This document shows positions 32,295 to 40,227 of a DNA stretch of 64,000 nt, piece by piece. The DNA lies in assembly GCF_001625565.1 (NCBI RefSeq), contig NZ_AUXS01000019.1, positions 1 through 64,000 of the forward strand, given 5' to 3'. The notes below the pieces were generated by a model, which saw only the letters and a program-made list of their open reading frames with translations, was not told the origin of the DNA and searched no databases. A program made the translations under genes and the position numbers. Numbering within the stretch: position 1 is the first letter of the stretch; every line of letters starts with the position of its first letter. This DNA is from Pseudoalteromonas luteoviolacea NCIMB 1944. Its GTDB lineage: Bacteria; Pseudomonadota; Gammaproteobacteria; Enterobacterales; Alteromonadaceae.

Positions 32295-32312
32295 AGCGTA
32301 CACTTGTACGCT
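32295..32312. promoter_or_regulatory. FabR-type operator upstream of fabA
   Basis: AGCGTACA-CT-TGTACGCT is a perfect 8+8 palindrome 28 bases upstream of the fabA ATG. It has the form of the site bound by FabR, the repressor of fabA and fabB in gammaproteobacteria (family knowledge). It implies control of fabA by the unsaturated/saturated acyl supply. Confidence 0.75.
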
Positions 32313-32449
32313 AAACAACTCTGAACAGTTAAATTTTTATCTATAACATACGTCAGTAACATTAAAATCAATTCTCTTTGTGAATTACGCGATTTTTGGT
32401 TGAAAAAACTTTATAATCGGGTTGTTTGTTAGTAATTTAATGGAAATTT

Positions 32450-33304
32450 ATGATCCTTTTTGTAGATGCCTTGACGGTAATAGATTTTTCTTACTTATGT
32501 GCTAAACGTGGCGCAGTTGGAGAAAGTTGGATAGTTGATATGACGCTGCACGGTCAACTGAATGAAGAGTCAATGGTTTTAGACTTTGCAAAAGTAAAAA
32601 AACAAATTAAAGCAATTATTGATAACACAATAGATCATAAATTGGCCATTCCCTCGGCGTTAGATTGTCAGTTAGATATGAATGACGGCAGGGTATCATT
32701 CGATTATGAGTTTGGTGGTCATCACCTTGCAATGAGTGCGCCTGACGAAGCGGTTTGTGTTGTTGAAGGTGAAAAGATTGACGAGCAATCTGTCATAGCC
32801 TTTTTAAAGCAACAAATTTTGCCCCAAATGCCTGACAACGTTAAAGACATTGAAATTGCTCTACGTCCAGAGCAAACCAGTAGCTTTTATTATCATTACA
32901 GCCACGGCTTGAAAAAGCACGACGGTAATTGCCAACGCATTATTCATGGTCACCGTTCATTGATCGGCATATTCTTTGACGGTGTAAGTATGCCTAGACT
33001 ACAAAAAGAGTGGTCTCAAAAGTGGGAAGATATCTACTTAGGTACGCAAGAAGACTTAATTGAGCATGCTCAATTAAAGTATATTTCAGCGAAACAACAA
33101 GACTATTCGTTCGCATACGAATCATCTCAAGGCTATTTTGAAATGTGTATCAGCCAAGAGCGCTGTGATATTTTACCTTGTGATACGACAGTAGAGTGTA
33201 TCGCCGATTACTTAGCTAATAAAATTAAATCAACATACCCAGACAAAGAAGTAAAAGTAAGAGCTTACGAGGGTGTGGGCAAAGGAGCTATTGCTTATGC
33301 ATAA
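32450..33304 (+). CDS. Fused double PTPS-fold (6-carboxytetrahydropterin synthase-like) protein
   Basis: 284 residues, about twice the length of QueD. The N-terminal half reads as a PTPS domain that keeps the Asp-His pair (LDFAKVKKQIKAIIDNTIDHKL) but has lost the zinc histidines and catalytic Cys. The C-terminal half keeps HGL…C-x-x-x-x-H-G-H (SHGLKKHDGNCQRIIHGHRS), that is, the zinc ligands and Cys, and a C-terminal ECIADYLANKI … YEGVGKG like the PTxE and Glu motifs, but has a degenerate Asp-His region. It therefore looks like a tandem fusion with a composite active site. QueD makes 6-carboxytetrahydropterin for queuosine; whether this protein does so is unproven. Overlaps the M23 gene. Confidence 0.7.
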   Translation: MILFVDALTVIDFSYLCAKRGAVGESWIVDMTLHGQLNEESMVLDFAKVKKQIKAIIDNTIDHKLAIPSALDCQLDMNDGRVSFDYEFGGHHLAMSAPDEAVCVVEGEKIDEQSVIAFLKQQILPQMPDNVKDIEIALRPEQTSSFYYHYSHGLKKHDGNCQRIIHGHRSLIGIFFDGVSMPRLQKEWSQKWEDIYLGTQEDLIEHAQLKYISAKQQDYSFAYESSQGYFEMCISQERCDILPCDTTVECIADYLANKIKSTYPDKEVKVRAYEGVGKGAIAYA

Positions 33305-34115
33305 ATTGTTGCTGGCACTGAGCGCATGCTTTGCACTGAGTGCACAAGCAATTGAGTTAAAAGGCCACCTTACTCAAGGTGGCATGGTCACTGGTCATTT
33401 AGAGGGCATTAAATCAGTATCTCTAAACGGCAAAGAACTGAAAATAACACCCAATGGCCAGTTTGTTTTTGGCTTTGGACGTGACGCCAAGAGCGAGCAC
33501 AAGCTAGTTTGGGTGGACAAAAATAATAACCAACATTCAAAAGAGTTTTTTATAACCTCTCGTGATTACGATATCGATCGCATTACCGGCGTCGCAAAAA
33601 AATATGTCTCTCCACCGAAAGAGGTATTGCAGCGCATTCGTAACGACTCCAAGAAAGTGAGTGCTGCGCGTGCTAAAAGCAGCACGCTAGAATATTTTGA
33701 CTCTCCAGTTTATCGTCCTGCAACAGGTCGTATTTCTGGTGTATACGGTAGTCAAAGGTATTTTAATGGCGAGCCTCGTCGCCCCCATTTTGGTCTAGAT
33801 ATCGCTAATAAAACCGGTACACCAATATGGGCGCCGTTGCCGGGTAAAGTTGTGCTTGCTGAAAAAGATCTGTATTACAGTGGTGGCACTTTGATTTTAG
33901 ATCATGGCTACGGCATTACTTCGACCTATATTCATATGAGCAAATTACACGTTAAAGTAGGCGACATGGTTTCCACAGGTGACGTAATAGGTGATATTGG
34001 CGCAACTGGCCGCGTGACGGGCCCACATTTAGATTGGCGCTTCAATTGGTACGGTGAGAGACTGGACCCTGAATTACTAATGATAGATAAACCAGCAAAC
34101 AAAAGCAGTAAATAA
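33297..34115 (+). CDS. M23-family (LytM-type) peptidase, periplasmic
   Basis: 272 residues. Signal peptide (KLLLALSACFALSAQA) with AAGGAG upstream of the ATG at 33297. Residues 25-130 form an N-terminal beta domain; the peptidase domain follows with HFGLDIANKTGTPIWAP (first His and Asp zinc ligands), YSGGTLILDHGYGITSTYIHMSKL and GRVTGPHLDWRFNW. The last motif is usually H-x-H; here the second His is Asp, so activity may be altered, although I recall this HLDW form in related marine proteins. M23 enzymes cut peptide cross-links in peptidoglycan. It overlaps the PTPS-like gene by 8 bases and the thioesterase gene by one. Confidence 0.85.
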   Translation: MHKLLLALSACFALSAQAIELKGHLTQGGMVTGHLEGIKSVSLNGKELKITPNGQFVFGFGRDAKSEHKLVWVDKNNNQHSKEFFITSRDYDIDRITGVAKKYVSPPKEVLQRIRNDSKKVSAARAKSSTLEYFDSPVYRPATGRISGVYGSQRYFNGEPRRPHFGLDIANKTGTPIWAPLPGKVVLAEKDLYYSGGTLILDHGYGITSTYIHMSKLHVKVGDMVSTGDVIGDIGATGRVTGPHLDWRFNWYGERLDPELLMIDKPANKSSK

Positions 34116-34546
34116 TGACAGAACAAGATAGAGACGCAACCATTGCGAAACGTATTAATGACTCGATAACATCGGTAACCAAAACTGTATTTCCGGGCAG
34201 AACCAATCATCACAACACGCTTTTTGGTGGCGATGCGTTGGCGTGGATGGATGAAGTGGCGTTTATCGCGGCAACAAGGTTTTGTCGCAAACCATTGGTA
34301 ACAATTTCCTCGGACCGTGTAGACTTTAAAGAAGCTATTCCCGCGGGCACGTTTGCTGAGCTTGTTGCGAAGGTTGTTCATGTTGGTAACACAAGTCTTA
34401 AAGTAGAAGTGCAAATTTTCTTGGAAACAATGCACAAAGATGACAAGCACCTAGCAATTTCAGGCAGCTTTACATTTGTAGCGGTTGATGACAATCACAG
34501 GCCGACACCTGTTGTATGTGAAAATATGTTGAACGGGTTTCAATAA
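34115..34546 (+). CDS. Acyl-CoA thioesterase (YciA-like hot-dog)
   Basis: 143 residues. A single hot-dog domain with VFPGRTNHHNTLFGGDALAWMDE, where Asn-x-x-x-x-x-GG-x-x-x-x-x-D is the acyl-CoA thioesterase signature with catalytic Asp, and VTISSDRVDFKEAIPAGTF. It hydrolyses acyl-CoA; chain-length preference is unknown. The start overlaps the M23 stop in TAATG, so it is coupled. A terminator follows. Confidence 0.9.
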   Translation: MTEQDRDATIAKRINDSITSVTKTVFPGRTNHHNTLFGGDALAWMDEVAFIAATRFCRKPLVTISSDRVDFKEAIPAGTFAELVAKVVHVGNTSLKVEVQIFLETMHKDDKHLAISGSFTFVAVDDNHRPTPVVCENMLNGFQ

Positions 34547-34554
34547 TACTTAGA

Positions 34555-34577
34555 GGGGGCGATAGCCCCCTTTGTTA
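34555..34577 (+). terminator. Terminator of the thioesterase gene
   Basis: GGGGGC and GCCCCC form a 6-bp stem around GATA, followed by TTTGTTAT; nine bases after the stop codon. Confidence 0.8.
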
Positions 34578-35073
34578 TATATTTAAAGCTTATTGTTGTA
34601 CCTTCATTTTTAGCTTCAGCCTATTCTCTATAGTTATCAATTAGCCTCACCATGCAATCATTGCCAGTCACTTGTGCATAATATGTGTTTTTTTCAATTC
34701 AGCTTGGTCGTATACAATTGTACCCAACAATGCTTTTGGCACTGCGCGCTAAACTGCGTGAAAGATTCCAACTTTATTTAACTGACTTTCTGCTCCTTTA
34801 GTACCAATCAGTTGAATCAATCACTAAGCTTTAGCGGGTTATCAAGGCCAATTTGGATAATTATGGACTGATTAACTCTATGTGATATCTGCCTCAAGGG
34901 ATCTTTGAGATTTACCCAAAGCTGATAATTCATAAAAATTTAATATGTGTTTTTTTCACGCCGATTCCGATATTTGTAAAATATAAGTCATCAGCATCCA
35001 AGGGGGAGTATTACTATCTGAGTAACCTGATCTACACTTACTTTTGGCTTAAACAAACAGTAAGGAGCTTGTG
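34578..35073. other. Gene-free stretch with an 18-base direct repeat
   Basis: About 500 bases. The sequence TAATATGTGTTTTTTTCA occurs at 34679-34696 and again at 34941-34958, a perfect 18-base direct repeat 262 bases apart. I see no open frame with protein character and no recognised RNA. Confidence 0.5.
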
Positions 35074-35367
35074 ATGATTACTATACATAGAGAATATTGC
35101 TTATCTGGAGAAAGAAATTTACATGCCCATGTTGAAGTCTTCCCAACAGGTCAGCTGGATGTCGATATTGTTGAGCTTCATGAGCACCATTCAACCCAAT
35201 TTGATAATATTAAATATGAACACACTGGTGCCGATATTGTGATCACAGGTATTGAAGGATCTACTAGCTGGCAAGTTGTACTTAAAGAGCGCGATGCAAG
35301 AGAGCTATCCCACCTTATTGCAGATGCAAATGAGGAGTATGAGATACTAATGCGAGACCTTGGTTAG
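35074..35367 (+). CDS. Small hypothetical cytoplasmic protein
   Basis: 97 residues, acidic, no signal peptide or membrane helix. Not recognised. It is rich in His/Glu near residues 30-45 (VELHEHHSTQFDNI) and looks like a small alpha-beta domain ending in a helix (ARELSHLIADANEEYEIL). AAGGAG lies six bases upstream of the ATG at 35074; an adjacent in-frame GTG at 35071 is too close to it. Long gene-free regions on both sides suggest its own promoter. Confidence 0.7.
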   Translation: MITIHREYCLSGERNLHAHVEVFPTGQLDVDIVELHEHHSTQFDNIKYEHTGADIVITGIEGSTSWQVVLKERDARELSHLIADANEEYEILMRDLG

Positions 35368-35427
35368 TAAAGTCCCGTCATAATTTCGACTATAAATACC
35401 TACAGATATGTAGTGGTCATAATAGTT

Positions 35428-35474
35428 TAGGTGCTCAGGTTTTTATTGCTGTACTCAAGTCAGGTGAGCACCTA
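35428..35474. repeat. Inverted repeat downstream of the small acidic protein
   Basis: TAGGTGCTCA (35428-35437) and TGAGCACCTA (35465-35474) pair perfectly over 10 bp with a 27-base loop that includes TTTTTA. It sits 61 bases after the preceding stop. Without a T-run behind it, this is either a factor-assisted terminator or a regulatory structure. Confidence 0.55.
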
Positions 35475-35600
35475 GTGACAACCCCTCCTTAAATATAATC
35501 CCCATGCATATTTAGCGAATTATCTTAATGATTTTTCACAGTATTTGTTTTTGTGACTACAATTTATATATACATGGATCCGCCAAAATAGGTATCAATA

Positions 35601-36644
35601 GTGAGATACAGCCTTAAAACTGTGCTTACGGTCTTTATATTAGCCAGCTTGATCACTGCATTGGTCAATTTGATAATACTTAATAGCAGCCAAAGCGTTA
35701 AAGACAAACATGAGTTTTGGGTGATCCATACGCATGAAGTGATTGATTTAGTGAACCAACTCAGAACACAGATTAAAAATGCTGAAACAGGGCAACGTGG
35801 GTTTTTGCTTACTCATGATTTGCAGTATCTACAGCCTTATAACTCGGGCACCAAATTAACCTCTAAACTATTTGAAGCGCTGAAAATCAAAACGCAAGAC
35901 AACCCAGTTCAACAAAACAGGTTGTCAGAGTTGATTGTGATACTGAACAATAAGTTTTCGGAGTTAGAACAAACAATTCAGCTTGTCAAAAATGGCCAGG
36001 AGCAAGACGCGTTAGAGCTTGTCAGAACGAACCTTGGACGTCATTTAATGGGAGAGATTGAGAATACTTTGTTGGCCTTTGAAAAAGAGGAGAGGGTACT
36101 ACTAGAAGCGAGAACCTCAGAGTATAAAGAGGCAAAAGCGCTGTACCATATTTCAGTCTGGTTACTCGAAGCCATGTATTTGATCTTAATCATTTGGGTA
36201 ATTTACACGATAAAATATAAGGTATTGGAACCGCTTCAGACCCTTAATACATATGTGAAAAGCGACCTTGCAGAAAATTCGATTTTAACTTCTCAGGGAG
36301 ATAGTTGTCACGAAGTAGAGCAGTTAGCCAGCGACATAAAAAAACGCTGTGCGGACAGCGAGGCAACCATTGTTAAATTGCAACAAGCTCAAACACTCGA
36401 CTCTGATTTACTCAGTGCTCAGAATCAGTTTTTAGTCGATTTGAGCCTGAAGACGAAATTACCAGCACACAAGGTGTACACTGCTCTTAAAAAGTTTAAG
36501 GGTAATTCTGCTTCGTTCAATAACAGCGATGAACTTAATGAGCTTATATCTATCGCGCATATGCTAGCCGAAACCCCTGAAGAGATAGATAACTTCGTAA
36601 ATAGCGTGGAGCAAAAGGATACTAAACGTGATGCCGCCGATTGA
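35601..36644 (+). CDS. CHASE3-domain membrane protein lacking a kinase (copy A)
   Basis: 347 residues from a GTG start. Membrane helix 1 at about 6-27, a periplasmic CHASE3 domain (about 38-185, with NAETGQRGFLLTHDLQYLQPY), helix 2 near 187-207, then about 140 cytoplasmic residues. No histidine-kinase catalytic domain, GGDEF or MCP domain follows. The tail contains QFLVDLSLKTKLPAHKV near residue 275, which resembles the H-box of HisKA ([16 protein letters not shown]) with His replaced by Leu, so it may be a remnant or pseudo-kinase dimerisation domain. A close relative sits at 55661-56686. Possible function: a sensory partner that dimerises with or scaffolds a kinase; not proven. Confidence 0.75.
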   Translation: MRYSLKTVLTVFILASLITALVNLIILNSSQSVKDKHEFWVIHTHEVIDLVNQLRTQIKNAETGQRGFLLTHDLQYLQPYNSGTKLTSKLFEALKIKTQDNPVQQNRLSELIVILNNKFSELEQTIQLVKNGQEQDALELVRTNLGRHLMGEIENTLLAFEKEERVLLEARTSEYKEAKALYHISVWLLEAMYLILIIWVIYTIKYKVLEPLQTLNTYVKSDLAENSILTSQGDSCHEVEQLASDIKKRCADSEATIVKLQQAQTLDSDLLSAQNQFLVDLSLKTKLPAHKVYTALKKFKGNSASFNNSDELNELISIAHMLAETPEEIDNFVNSVEQKDTKRDAAD

Positions 36645-36697
36645 TCGATTGATATCCTTCGTTTTTTATTCCGATGAGTATGAAAGTTCTTTCATTA

Positions 36698-36713
36698 CTT
36701 GGAATGTTCCAAG
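36698..36713. promoter_or_regulatory. Perfect 16-base palindrome, possible operator
   Basis: CTTGGAA-TG-TTCCAAG, flanked by ATTACTT and AAGTAAT nearby (36694-36700, and about 36720-36726). It lies 54 bases after the CHASE3 gene and 107 bases before the next ATG. No regulator recognised. Confidence 0.5.
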
Positions 36714-36820
36714 AATGTGAAGTAATTTTACCGTATTCAGTATATAATTGCCAAAATGGAAATAAAAACGCACGTTAGTTTTCTTCATTCAAGAGTTTCA
36801 GTGGTGATTTAGGGTAGTAG

Positions 36821-37189
36821 ATGCCGAGTTCTGTATTTTTCTTAATATTGTTAATTGGCACGTTGCACCATTGGATCGGATACAAGCTTATTTTAAATAA
36901 AAAGGCGTTAGAACGGGTCAAGCCAAAACGTTTGCTAGGCCGATTTTGCACAAAAAAGGTACTGCTGACTATGTGGCATTTCTCCACAGCCTGTTGGTTT
37001 GGATTTGGTGGTGTTATTTTTGTCTTTACGGTGTTTGAAAACCCGTCAAAAGAAACGGTCTTATTCGTTGCACTTTGTGTCTTTTCAATTAGTGGTTGGT
37101 TGTGTACTTATTCGCGAAACCACAAACTGATTTATTGGTGTATCTTTTTAATTATGTCTTCTATGAGCTTTATCGTTGCTAAACATTAA
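36821..37189 (+). CDS. Small membrane protein of unknown function
   Basis: 122 residues with about four membrane helices (for example SVFFLILLIGTLHHWIGY and TMWHFSTACWFGFGGVIFVFTV). The connecting loops are basic. No family recognised. AGGG lies about seven bases upstream of the ATG. It stands between the CHASE3 gene and a convergent S41 peptidase gene, behind a palindrome that might control it. Confidence 0.65.
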   Translation: MPSSVFFLILLIGTLHHWIGYKLILNKKALERVKPKRLLGRFCTKKVLLTMWHFSTACWFGFGGVIFVFTVFENPSKETVLFVALCVFSISGWLCTYSRNHKLIYWCIFLIMSSMSFIVAKH

Positions 37190-37224
37190 TGCACAGCCCC
37201 ACAATTTGTATGGGCCTGTGCATT
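37188..37224. terminator. Hairpin between convergent genes
   Basis: AATGCACAG-CCC pairs with GGG-C-CTGTGCATT (one bulged C) around an 11-base loop, starting within the stop codon of the membrane protein gene and followed by TTGTATAATTT. Confidence 0.6.
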
Positions 37225-37270
37225 TGTATAATTTAGTTAAATGATGGGGTTGTTGCTATAAATAATCGAC

Positions 37271-39214
37271 TTAGTAAAAGTATCTAGCACCATTCCATAA
37301 CGGCGTGTTGCCGCCGTCTAAACCGACGAATTTGATTTGTCCTTCAATCGCGTCGTCTGGAATTGCATACTCGATAGTTTTACTTGAATTTCCGTAAGCG
37401 CTCGCTTGGATCCGTTGCATTTTTACGTCGTTAAAGTACACGTCCACAAACTCAGTATTAGTGACTTCGACAGAGAGTGTTCTGCCTGTACCACTAAGGT
37501 CAGAAACGTGTGGTTGCAAGAATGTCACCGTTGATTTGCTTTGAACTTGATTAAGTAGATCTCTTGCAATGGTGTCAAAGTTGCCAACACCATTATCCAG
37601 CAAGCTATTAAGCGTCTGCGGTACTACTTTGTCTGATACGCAACCAAAATCTTCTATGAGTGCATTTTTATTGTGGCCGTGACGGACCATTTGTCTCCAA
37701 GAAACCGTCATTTCTTGGCCATGAGGAAGCGCCTCAAAATAAGGTGCACCAATATACTGTGCAAAAACAGAGTGTCTCATAACGTTTGCACCGCCAGCAC
37801 CTGTACGAGTGTGCTCACCGTAAACTTTAGCTACACCATTATCCTGAACTGCACAAGTGAATACATCACCTGATGAATAAGTTTTAGCATTAGACCATAC
37901 ACCGACTGGTTTGTAATAGTTTTGACCAAATACGTTGTTCTCGGGAACAGTAATGTAGGTTGCATTTGCCGTGTATCTTGCATTTGTACCAACAACATCA
38001 GCAAGTACTTTTTGCCAGTGAGGGCCGAATGTGCTGAAGATTGTGTCGTGAAGGATGTCATAGTTCAGCTGAGTATTGATAAATCTGAGCTCTGTTGGCT
38101 TAGCTTGTTTTTTTGAAAACAATTGCACGAGTCTATCAGCGTAGGTGATCAATCCACCAGGGTTATTTCGAACGTCAAAAACCAATGCATCTGTATCTGC
38201 TAGCTGATTTTGAAGAAGGTCGATAAGTAGCCATAGTGAGTAATCGATTGAACCAACAACACTGAAGCTATCAAGTTTGATATAACCGACTTTTTTACCG
38301 TCAACTTCGCGGATCGCCCATGACACTTCTGGATCTGCAGTTGGAGTCGTTGCAAATGGGGTGCCTGAATCGCTGTCTAATTCAGCTTTGACTAGTTCAT
38401 GCTCAGCCGCTTCGAAGTTTGTACTTTCTTCAAGTAAATCTGCAATGGCTGTTTCATTGTTGTTGGAAGCCGTAGCATTAGCAGGAAGTCTTGTGATCCA
38501 AGGAATGGTAGTGGTATATGTTTCGCCAGTTACGTGAGATACAAATTCGATAGTGACGTCATTCTTTTCAGGGACAAGTGAAACGGAGTGCCTTTTACGA
38601 GTGATGGCGCTCAGAGCTCGAATAAAGCCTGCGTCTTCATTTGCGCCGTAACCTGTGTTTAGGTTTTGCTCAACGACCTTGTGAATTGACACACCATTAT
38701 AAGACACAACCTTATCTCCAACTTCTGGTAAACGGCTGTCGGTCACATATGGCGAAATATTTTCAAGAATGTTCGAAACGCGCACTTCAGCGTTACCAAA
38801 CACATCTAACGTTTTATCGAATTCAAATGGTAGGTAAGATGCATAGCTTCTCACAGGCTGAGGGTGTACATAGACCAAGTGCAAATCACGCTGAGCTTTA
38901 AAGATTTTTGTCAAGCGCGCGTGTAATTGTTCTGTACTAAGATTATCTAATTCAGCAATTACTTTATGAATTTCGGAAACAGCATTCACATGCCCTGTTG
39001 GGGAAATACCATAATAGATGTCTTTTGCGTATTGGTGTACGTATAGATCTTCTAAGAAAATTCTTGCTTGTTCTACAACGCGTTCTTTTTCTTGTTGTGT
39101 ATATTCAGGAGACTTAATTTGGTCTCTCACTTCTGCCAGTGGCGCATAGTTGTTTGCCAAAGTTGCTGAACTAAAAACAAGTGCTAATGTACTAGCCAGT
39201 AATGACTTTCTCAT
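37271..39214 (-). CDS. Secreted S41-family serine peptidase
   Basis: 647 residues with a signal peptide (SLLASTLALVFSSATLA). Residues 30-230 include a PDZ-like part (LPEVGDKVVSYNGVSI); the S41 core follows with VGYIKLDSF, ALVFDVRNNPGG and the catalytic-serine region KTYSSGDVFTCAVQDNG, then GEHTRTGAGG. The final 100 residues form a beta-rich extension (TVTFLQPHVSD…). S41 enzymes use Ser-Lys catalysis; this one resembles the larger secreted members rather than the Prc/CtpA tail-specific proteases. It stands alone between a membrane protein gene and azurin. Substrate unknown. Confidence 0.88.
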   Translation of the reverse strand: MRKSLLASTLALVFSSATLANNYAPLAEVRDQIKSPEYTQQEKERVVEQARIFLEDLYVHQYAKDIYYGISPTGHVNAVSEIHKVIAELDNLSTEQLHARLTKIFKAQRDLHLVYVHPQPVRSYASYLPFEFDKTLDVFGNAEVRVSNILENISPYVTDSRLPEVGDKVVSYNGVSIHKVVEQNLNTGYGANEDAGFIRALSAITRKRHSVSLVPEKNDVTIEFVSHVTGETYTTTIPWITRLPANATASNNNETAIADLLEESTNFEAAEHELVKAELDSDSGTPFATTPTADPEVSWAIREVDGKKVGYIKLDSFSVVGSIDYSLWLLIDLLQNQLADTDALVFDVRNNPGGLITYADRLVQLFSKKQAKPTELRFINTQLNYDILHDTIFSTFGPHWQKVLADVVGTNARYTANATYITVPENNVFGQNYYKPVGVWSNAKTYSSGDVFTCAVQDNGVAKVYGEHTRTGAGGANVMRHSVFAQYIGAPYFEALPHGQEMTVSWRQMVRHGHNKNALIEDFGCVSDKVVPQTLNSLLDNGVGNFDTIARDLLNQVQSKSTVTFLQPHVSDLSGTGRTLSVEVTNTEFVDVYFNDVKMQRIQASAYGNSSKTIEYAIPDDAIEGQIKFVGLDGGNTPLWNGARYFY

Positions 39215-39397
39215 TTATATATCCTTACGGTTTTGTTGTAGTCAGGTATAAAAAACCGAAGTTTTTCTGAAAAATAACAAAATCGGACCTAAAATTTACA
39301 CAAAAGAAACATCTGGCTGATTTGAAGGGGAGGAGGCAAGTAAAAAGGCAATTAAAGCCAGCGCAACGTGGGTCACACTGGCAACAGTGTTGTCAGA

Positions 39398-39847
39398 TTA
39401 TACGATTTTGAATGAACCTTTCATAATTGCAAAATGACCTGGGAAAGAACAGAAAAAGTTATATTCCAAATCTTTGCTCATATTTTTAGTCGAAAAAGTG
39501 ATTGATGTAGACTCTCCACCACCGATCACTTTGGTAAAAGCAAATACTCGAGGATCATTTGGCTTTACATAGCTATTTTTTACGCCAGCTCGCATACCAT
39601 CAGAAGCGACGGCTTTTACGTTTTTTTTCTCGGTTAAAACCCAATTGTGACCCATAGCGGCAGCAGGTAACTTACCCGTATGAACGAGTGTGAGTTTTAC
39701 TTCTTCACATTTACTTGGAACAGACAAAGCTTTTTCAGAAAACTGCATCATGTCATTGGATTCTATGGCTAATTCACAGTCATTTGCTGAAGCTTGAAAT
39801 GCTGAAATGCACAGTGCGGCAACTGCTACTTTGTTTATAACCTTCAT
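39398..39847 (-). CDS. azu: Azurin (type I blue-copper protein)
   Basis: 149 residues with a signal peptide ending FQASA. A periplasmic one-electron carrier. All copper ligands are present: His in AMGHNWVL, Cys in FFCSFPGH, His in the same motif, and axial Met in AIMKG; the structural disulfide partners lie at NDCELA and PSKCEEVK. Azurins pass electrons to nitrite reductase, cytochrome c peroxidase or other periplasmic enzymes. A near-perfect CRP site sits about 102 bases upstream of the start. Confidence 0.96.
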   Translation of the reverse strand: MKVINKVAVAALCISAFQASANDCELAIESNDMMQFSEKALSVPSKCEEVKLTLVHTGKLPAAAMGHNWVLTEKKNVKAVASDGMRAGVKNSYVKPNDPRVFAFTKVIGGGESTSITFSTKNMSKDLEYNFFCSFPGHFAIMKGSFKIV

Positions 39848-40227
39848 TGATGTTACTCCTTAAATGGAAATTATTCGCATTATCGAGCAAATCGTTCTAT
39901 TAGTAAATTGTTAGATACCTAAAAACGGTAATATTTGTAAATTATAAAGTGATCTAGATCACAGAACTTTGTGTTAATCCATTTCTGTAGTTTACTTTTA
40001 TTGTGCAAACCGTAATAGTTTATGATGTTTGTTTAATTCTATGTTTCTTTCCCCCGATCTGTAACCCTTTATTACTAATACTGATTCATTAATTTCAACC
40101 ATTGAGCAAGTTGAATATAAATAAAAATAATAATTGATCTCATTAACTGTGTTGGTTAGTATTTTCGCGATGGAATTTTTCATCCTTAATCATGTGAACT
40201 ATGAAAAATAGATAATTTGGGGAAATT
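39848..40227. promoter_or_regulatory. Divergent azurin / imelysin promoter region
   Basis: 380 AT-rich bases holding promoters for azurin (minus) and the imelysin operon (plus). Besides the CRP site described separately I see only loose Fur-like AT patches (around 40121-40140) that I do not call. Confidence 0.5.
39946..39965. promoter_or_regulatory. CRP-type binding site upstream of azurin
   Basis: AAGTGATCTAGATCACAGA contains the perfect palindrome GTGATCTAGATCAC (39949-39962), identical in its core to the E. coli CRP consensus (TGTGATCTAGATCACA). The centre is about 108 bases upstream of the azurin start and 270 upstream of the imelysin start, so azurin is the likelier target. CRP control ties it to carbon or respiratory status. 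Confidence 0.75.

Noticed and set aside
33932-34450. 172-codon minus-strand frame
   Set aside because: Opposite two well-supported plus-strand genes (M23 peptidase and thioesterase); the translation has no family character.
40121-40140. Possible Fur box upstream of the imelysin operon (AATAATAATTGATCTCATT)
   Set aside because: Only about half of the consensus matches and the whole region is AT-rich; iron control is plausible from gene content but the site is not convincing.
39998-40183. 61-codon minus-strand frame between azurin and the imelysin operon
   Set aside because: AT-rich random-looking translation, no ribosome site, in a region that must hold two promoters.
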